The position numbers and the translations under genes were made by a program. A stretch of 42,212 nt of DNA, from positions 1-42,212 of the forward strand of contig JAUIKF010000065.1 in NCBI GenBank assembly GCA_030430575.1. The letters are read 5' to 3'. Below, one piece after another: positions 39,533 to 42,212 of the stretch (the stretch's first letter is position 1; the number at the start of each line of letters is the position of its first letter). This stretch comes from Bacteroidia bacterium (GTDB taxonomy: Bacteria; Bacteroidota; Bacteroidia; J057). The notes beneath the pieces were generated by a model. It ran no database searches. It had not been told where the DNA came from and saw only the letters and a program-made list of their open reading frames with translations.

Positions 39533-40528
39533 ATGATAGAGCGTTCCATCAAAGGAAAAACCGCCAAGTTGATGAAGGAAATAGGCACGGACAGTTTTCG
39601 CAAGGAGACCTTTCAAATTGTTCGGCATTATTATCTGGATGAGAAAAGTGGCGAGACCTTTTCTACAGAAACCCTGGATGAACTGAATCTACAGCAAGTC
39701 CACAACCAATACCGGGCCAAGCACCATATCCCTTTCCCTACAGAAATCGGAGATATCCGCAAGCAGTACGGCCTCTCGGCCTCCAAGATGTCCGAGGTCC
39801 TCGACCTAGGCATCAATAGCTATCGCAACTATGAAAATGGGGAAATCCCCAGCCTTGCGAATGCCAAGCTGATCCGCTTGGCCAAAGATCCAGAAAACTT
39901 TCGGTCTTTTGTTCGAGAAAAGAAGTCCCTTTTCTCAGTAAAGGCATACCAGCGCGTCATGGACCGAATTACAGCCTTGCTGGAACCTAGTGAACTAGAT
40001 CCACTCGTCGACTATATCTGGAACCACGATACCGAGGCGAATACCTATACAGGATTTGTGAAGCCCAATTTTGACAAAGTGGCCAACTTTGTCCTCTTCT
40101 TCGCAGAGAAGATGCAACCGCTGAAAACCAAGCTGAATAAGCTCTTATTCTATGCCGACTTTGTACACTTCCGTGAGACGGGCTACGCCATCTCAGGCTG
40201 CAATTATCGCGCGATCAAGCTTGGCCCTGTACCCTCCCATTTCAGCGAACTGTTTGGGCTTCTTGAAGACCAAGGATTTGTTCAGGTAGAACATGAAGTG
40301 TTGGAAAGAGGGGTAGGCGAACGATTTGTGCCCGCTCGTGAATTTGATGCTTCACTTTTCTCCGAAAAAGAACTCACACATATGGGTCAAATCGCCCAAA
40401 CGTTTGAAACCCATAAAACCACTGAAATCGTCAACCTCAGCCATGAAGAAAAAGGCTGGATAGAAAACCATGAAAAACGCGAACTGATTGATTATCAGAA
40501 CTATGCATTTGATATAAAAGGCATTTAG
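39533..40528 (+). CDS. Panacea-domain antitoxin with MqsA-like HTH
   Basis: 331 residues. An N-terminal region (1-60) is followed by a Xre/MqsA-type helix-turn-helix: EIGDIRKQYGLSASKMSEVL and SYRNYENGEIPSLANAKLIR (about 66-110). The C-terminal part is a Panacea (SocA/DUF4065) domain: FDKVANFVLFFAEKMQPL, KTKLNKLLFYADFVHFRETG, AISGCNYRAIKLGPVPSHFS and ELFGLLEDQGFVQVE (about 180-260). The Panacea domain neutralises many unrelated toxins by direct binding, and HTH fusions regulate their own operon. The MqsA zinc-finger Cys pairs are absent, so it should bind DNA without zinc. The toxin is the gene ending at 38916, although the distance is unusual. Confidence 0.88.
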   Translation: MIERSIKGKTAKLMKEIGTDSFRKETFQIVRHYYLDEKSGETFSTETLDELNLQQVHNQYRAKHHIPFPTEIGDIRKQYGLSASKMSEVLDLGINSYRNYENGEIPSLANAKLIRLAKDPENFRSFVREKKSLFSVKAYQRVMDRITALLEPSELDPLVDYIWNHDTEANTYTGFVKPNFDKVANFVLFFAEKMQPLKTKLNKLLFYADFVHFRETGYAISGCNYRAIKLGPVPSHFSELFGLLEDQGFVQVEHEVLERGVGERFVPAREFDASLFSEKELTHMGQIAQTFETHKTTEIVNLSHEEKGWIENHEKRELIDYQNYAFDIKGI

Positions 40529-40529
40529 G

Positions 40530-40553
40530 GGATTATGGATTGAGTCATAATCC
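40530..40553. terminator. hairpin directly after the antitoxin gene
   Basis: GGATTATG GATTGAGT CATAATCC, a perfect 8-bp stem two bases after the stop codon, followed by TTTATG. T-run weak. Confidence 0.5.
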
Positions 40554-40663
40554 TTTATGAGGCCGTTCTCGGGAAATTCCAGGTTGATGGCAACGATTTG
40601 GAAGAATGCCCTAAGTTGCCACAGGATTTGTGGTGCAGCATTCTCTCCCAGAATTAGCTTCAT
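40541..40663 (-). pseudogene. possible decayed DUF5615 (PIN-like) toxin fragment
   Basis: The frame from ATG 40663 reads MKLILGENAAPQILWQL then RAFFQIVAINLEF and a short tail. This resembles the start of DUF5615 proteins (MKxLxDENxSxxLVxxL), a PIN-like family often encoded with DUF433 antitoxins, but the conserved Asp before E-N is Gly and the frame decays after 41 codons. Its position beside a toxin-antitoxin module makes a remnant plausible. The evidence is thin; it could be chance. Confidence 0.25.
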
Positions 40664-40679
40664 TTCAACTGCGTTTAGG

Positions 40680-40720
40680 AGTCCCCGTTATCTGCGAAGC
40701 AGTTGCGGGACTTTCTTTTT
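40680..40720 (+). terminator. possible intrinsic terminator in the spacer after the antitoxin
   Basis: AGTCCC and GGGACT enclose a 21-base loop that can pair further, followed by TTCTTTTT. The spacer 40554-40913 holds this and the possible DUF5615 fragment; nothing else is seen in it. Confidence 0.5.
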
Positions 40721-40913
40721 GGAGGGCATGGATATGTGTGAGGGGTGGGAATATCTATGGATAGTATGGGGTGTAGTGGTAAGGTTTTTTGCGTGTCACT
40801 TTTCATGGAAAGCATACTACTCTAACGGTCTGGCTAAATGGCGTAGGGGCGCATAGCCCTCATGAACATTTTAGCCTTTGTTCGCTGCTGGCTTCTTTTT
40901 TTTGATAACTCAT

Positions 40914-41498
40914 TTAAATTCTTGCAGATGGTGGACTTTCTGTTTCGACTTTCCTTGCAACTTTTCGGATTCTTTCAACTGTCTCAAAATAGTTGTTGAC
41001 AAGTTTTTCAAGTTCGTTCTCTTCTTTTATTGGAGTGTCAAGAAGTTCCCTTGTTATGTCGTAGTATTCAGATTCGGTTGCTCTAAATCCTTGATATTTT
41101 TCTTCTGATTTAAAGGTATGAGATACAGCAAAAAGTATCCCTGTCCAAAATGTAAGGATTGTCATAAATGCGTGTGACCATATATCTTTATCATCATAAT
41201 ATTGAATTAGAACAGGAAGACTAACAGCAGAAATAATTCCCCAAAAAGTATTTGATGAGTGTAAAATTCTGTGTGCAGCAGCTTGATTCTTCCAAAAAAC
41301 TAAAGTCCCTTGTATTCTAGTTTCATTAGCAATTAGTCTATCTTTTAAATTCCCAAAATGATTCGCTTCATTGAACCAACTTTTAGGTTTATCTAATTTG
41401 ACCTTTTTCATGAATGCAATCACTATTGGTAATATCGTTAAAACAATCCCAATAGCTAAAGCTATTAATCCGACTTGCCAAAGATTTATGTTTTCCAT
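40914..41498 (-). CDS. two-TM membrane protein, SLATT-like
   Basis: 194 residues. Helix 1 is LIALAIGIVLTILPIVIAFM (11-30), then a cytosolic stretch (FNEANHFGNLKDRLIANETR), helices WGIISAVSLPVLIQYY and FMTILTFWTGILFAVSHTF (about 87-135), and a charged helical tail (EEKYQGFRATESEYYDITRE, then ELEKLVNNYFETVERIRKVA). The order of paired helices followed by the EKYxxFRATExEYY tail resembles the SLATT/DUF4231 membrane effector domain that occurs in nucleotide-sensing defence systems. That likeness is tentative, and no sensor or synthase is present here. It is AT-rich and uses different codons from the main genome, which suggests acquisition. It is 12 bp from the next gene. Confidence 0.6.
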   Translation of the reverse strand: MENINLWQVGLIALAIGIVLTILPIVIAFMKKVKLDKPKSWFNEANHFGNLKDRLIANETRIQGTLVFWKNQAAAHRILHSSNTFWGIISAVSLPVLIQYYDDKDIWSHAFMTILTFWTGILFAVSHTFKSEEKYQGFRATESEYYDITRELLDTPIKEENELEKLVNNYFETVERIRKVARKVETESPPSARI

Positions 41499-41510
41499 TT
41501 TTTGATTATT

Positions 41511-42059
41511 CTATCGTTTATTTTTGCTTGCCCATATTCTTTTATAAAACCAGATTGAAAATAGTATTCCTCCAATTGAAAAAAGAATCCCACTGATTAA
41601 GCAATAAGTTTTCCACTCTTCATAAAAGTATCCGCCAACTAAAAAAAGTGAAGCCCAAAGGATAATAAAACTTATTCCTACTGATGTGAAAATTGTTAAA
41701 TATGTTCTACTGATTGAGTAAAACTGTTTCGACCAAACCAAATTTTCCCAATCTGGGATTAAAGATTTTTTATCAAATCTTTCTTCTAAAAAATCTGATA
41801 TAGACCTAATATGTAAAGTGATTTCTAATATTTTTAAATCTAGGAAAAAACTGACCATTGGAATAAGCAAAATTCCTATTGAAATCAACAAATTATTCTC
41901 TTTCACTAAATTGATTATTATTTCATTTATAATGAAAAAGGTGATTATAGATGAAATTGCGATGAATTTCATTTTTGTGAGAGATTGGATATAAAATCCA
42001 TATTGTCTATATTCTTCTTTTAAAGATTTATATAACTCTATTTTTAGCTCTTCATTCAT
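41511..42059 (-). CDS. four-TM membrane protein
   Basis: 182 residues from the ATG at 42059 (MNEELKIELYKSLKEEYRQY); the longer open frame begins in the GC-rich edge repeat and is not used. Transmembrane helices are MKFIAISSIITFFIINEIII (about 29-48), LLISIGILLIPMVSFFLDL (about 56-74), LTIFTSVGISFIILWASLFL (about 118-138) and LISGILFSIGGILFSIWFY (about 152-170). An amphipathic helix with RSISDFLEERFDKKS lies between the pairs. No domain is recognised. With the SLATT-like gene it forms a two-gene AT-rich unit (12-bp gap). The pair could be a membrane-acting effector system; the basis is only organisation and composition. Confidence 0.65.
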   Translation of the reverse strand: MNEELKIELYKSLKEEYRQYGFYIQSLTKMKFIAISSIITFFIINEIIINLVKENNLLISIGILLIPMVSFFLDLKILEITLHIRSISDFLEERFDKKSLIPDWENLVWSKQFYSISRTYLTIFTSVGISFIILWASLFLVGGYFYEEWKTYCLISGILFSIGGILFSIWFYKRIWASKNKR

Positions 42060-42091
42060 TTTGATTTTTTTCTGCTTGCAGCGAATACTAA

Positions 42092-42135
42092 GATTTACAT
42101 CTGTCCGTCGCCGTAGGCGATGGCAGCTGTAAATC
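42092..42135. repeat. structured hairpin upstream of the AT-rich membrane pair
   Basis: GATTTACATCTGTCCGTCGCC pairs with GGCGATGGCAGCTGTAAATC around GTA with a few mismatches, flanked by TTGAACGAAGCC and a further GC-rich block to the right edge (42136-42212, itself with GCCGCC...GGCG and CCCACC...GGGG pairings). It contrasts strongly with the AT-rich genes on its left and may be the boundary of an acquired segment or the start of a longer structured element outside the window. Confidence 0.6.
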
Positions 42136-42212
42136 AGGTTGAACGAAGCCGCCTCTGGCGATAGTCCCACCCTATGGGGATTCAATATTGTTTTGTGATT
42201 TGTGTTCCCCTC

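Noticed and set aside
39328-39642. 104-residue frame rich in Leu-Asn/Leu-His before the antitoxin
   Set aside because: It is translation of the CTTGAA array and then overlaps the antitoxin gene in another frame.
40557-40856. 99-residue plus-strand frame after the antitoxin
   Set aside because: Composition is not protein-like, it crosses a hairpin with T-run, and no start signal is seen.
42092-42144. Integron attC site upstream of the AT-rich membrane genes
   Set aside because: GTTGAAC fits one core half-site, but the opposite complementary half-site is missing on the other side of the stem, and no integrase is visible.

Overview
The window looks like a chromosomal piece of a Bacteroidota bacterium, probably a Saprospiria- or Lewinella-type lineage (the phylum is well supported, the finer placement is a guess). 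Supporting signs are a TonB-dependent receptor paired with a DUF4249 lipoprotein, an OmpP1/FadL porin next to an SGNH-hydrolase lipoprotein, many secreted proteins with Bacteroidota-type signal peptides and lipoboxes, an AraC regulator on a multi-TM sensor, an HTTM protein, few recognisable Shine-Dalgarno sites, and several exact copies of the Bacteroidota -7 promoter box TAnnTTTG placed 25-40 nt before start codons. No rRNA, tRNA or CRISPR array was seen. No complete phage is present.

Layout. 1-1128: right part of an ISAs1-family insertion sequence that has cut a secreted-protein gene (remnant 1129-1618). 1777-8417: lipoprotein, flavin-binding stress-type protein, SDR oxidoreductase, TPR protein, Pif1-like helicase, phasin-like protein. 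8576-13307: a three-gene 2-oxoacid:ferredoxin oxidoreductase operon (FAD/ferredoxin fusion, korA, korB). 13531-17642: glycosyltransferase, unknown secreted protein, VOC protein, two GNATs, CAP protein. 17802-21910: NUDIX hydrolase, polysaccharide deacetylase, a KilA-N cassette, an exonuclease/GIY-YIG fusion and a small membrane protein. 22000-28712: a leftward run of epimerase, serine hydrolase, SGNH lipoprotein, FadL porin and a Tat-exported aminotransferase. 28843-33959: a 54-residue membrane protein, DUF4249 lipoprotein plus TonB receptor, AraC regulator. 34206-38400: nuoA-nuoB, an 81-residue conserved-looking protein, def, ruvX, HTTM protein. 38560-40528: a toxin/Panacea-antitoxin pair. 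40914-42059: an AT-rich two-gene membrane module.

What the ordinary genes do not explain lies mostly between them. (1) A modular inverted-repeat family built from GAGACCGCTCG...CTGCGAG units occurs at three loci (2939-3168, 33964-34207, 38930-39246). Two copies start at stop codons and the third splits the toxin gene from its antitoxin gene. (2) Many spacers carry degenerate short-period word arrays with periods of exactly 6, 7 or 8 bp (CTTGAA, ATTTTC; TTCTAGG, GTTCAGA; ATTCTATC), often as inverted partners that could form hairpins. Some run into coding sequence and appear there as dipeptide repeats or as C-termini. (3) A KilA-N gene sits at the start codon of the deacetylase gene between 22-bp direct repeats that duplicate the first codons of that gene. 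These three are the best leads for something undescribed.
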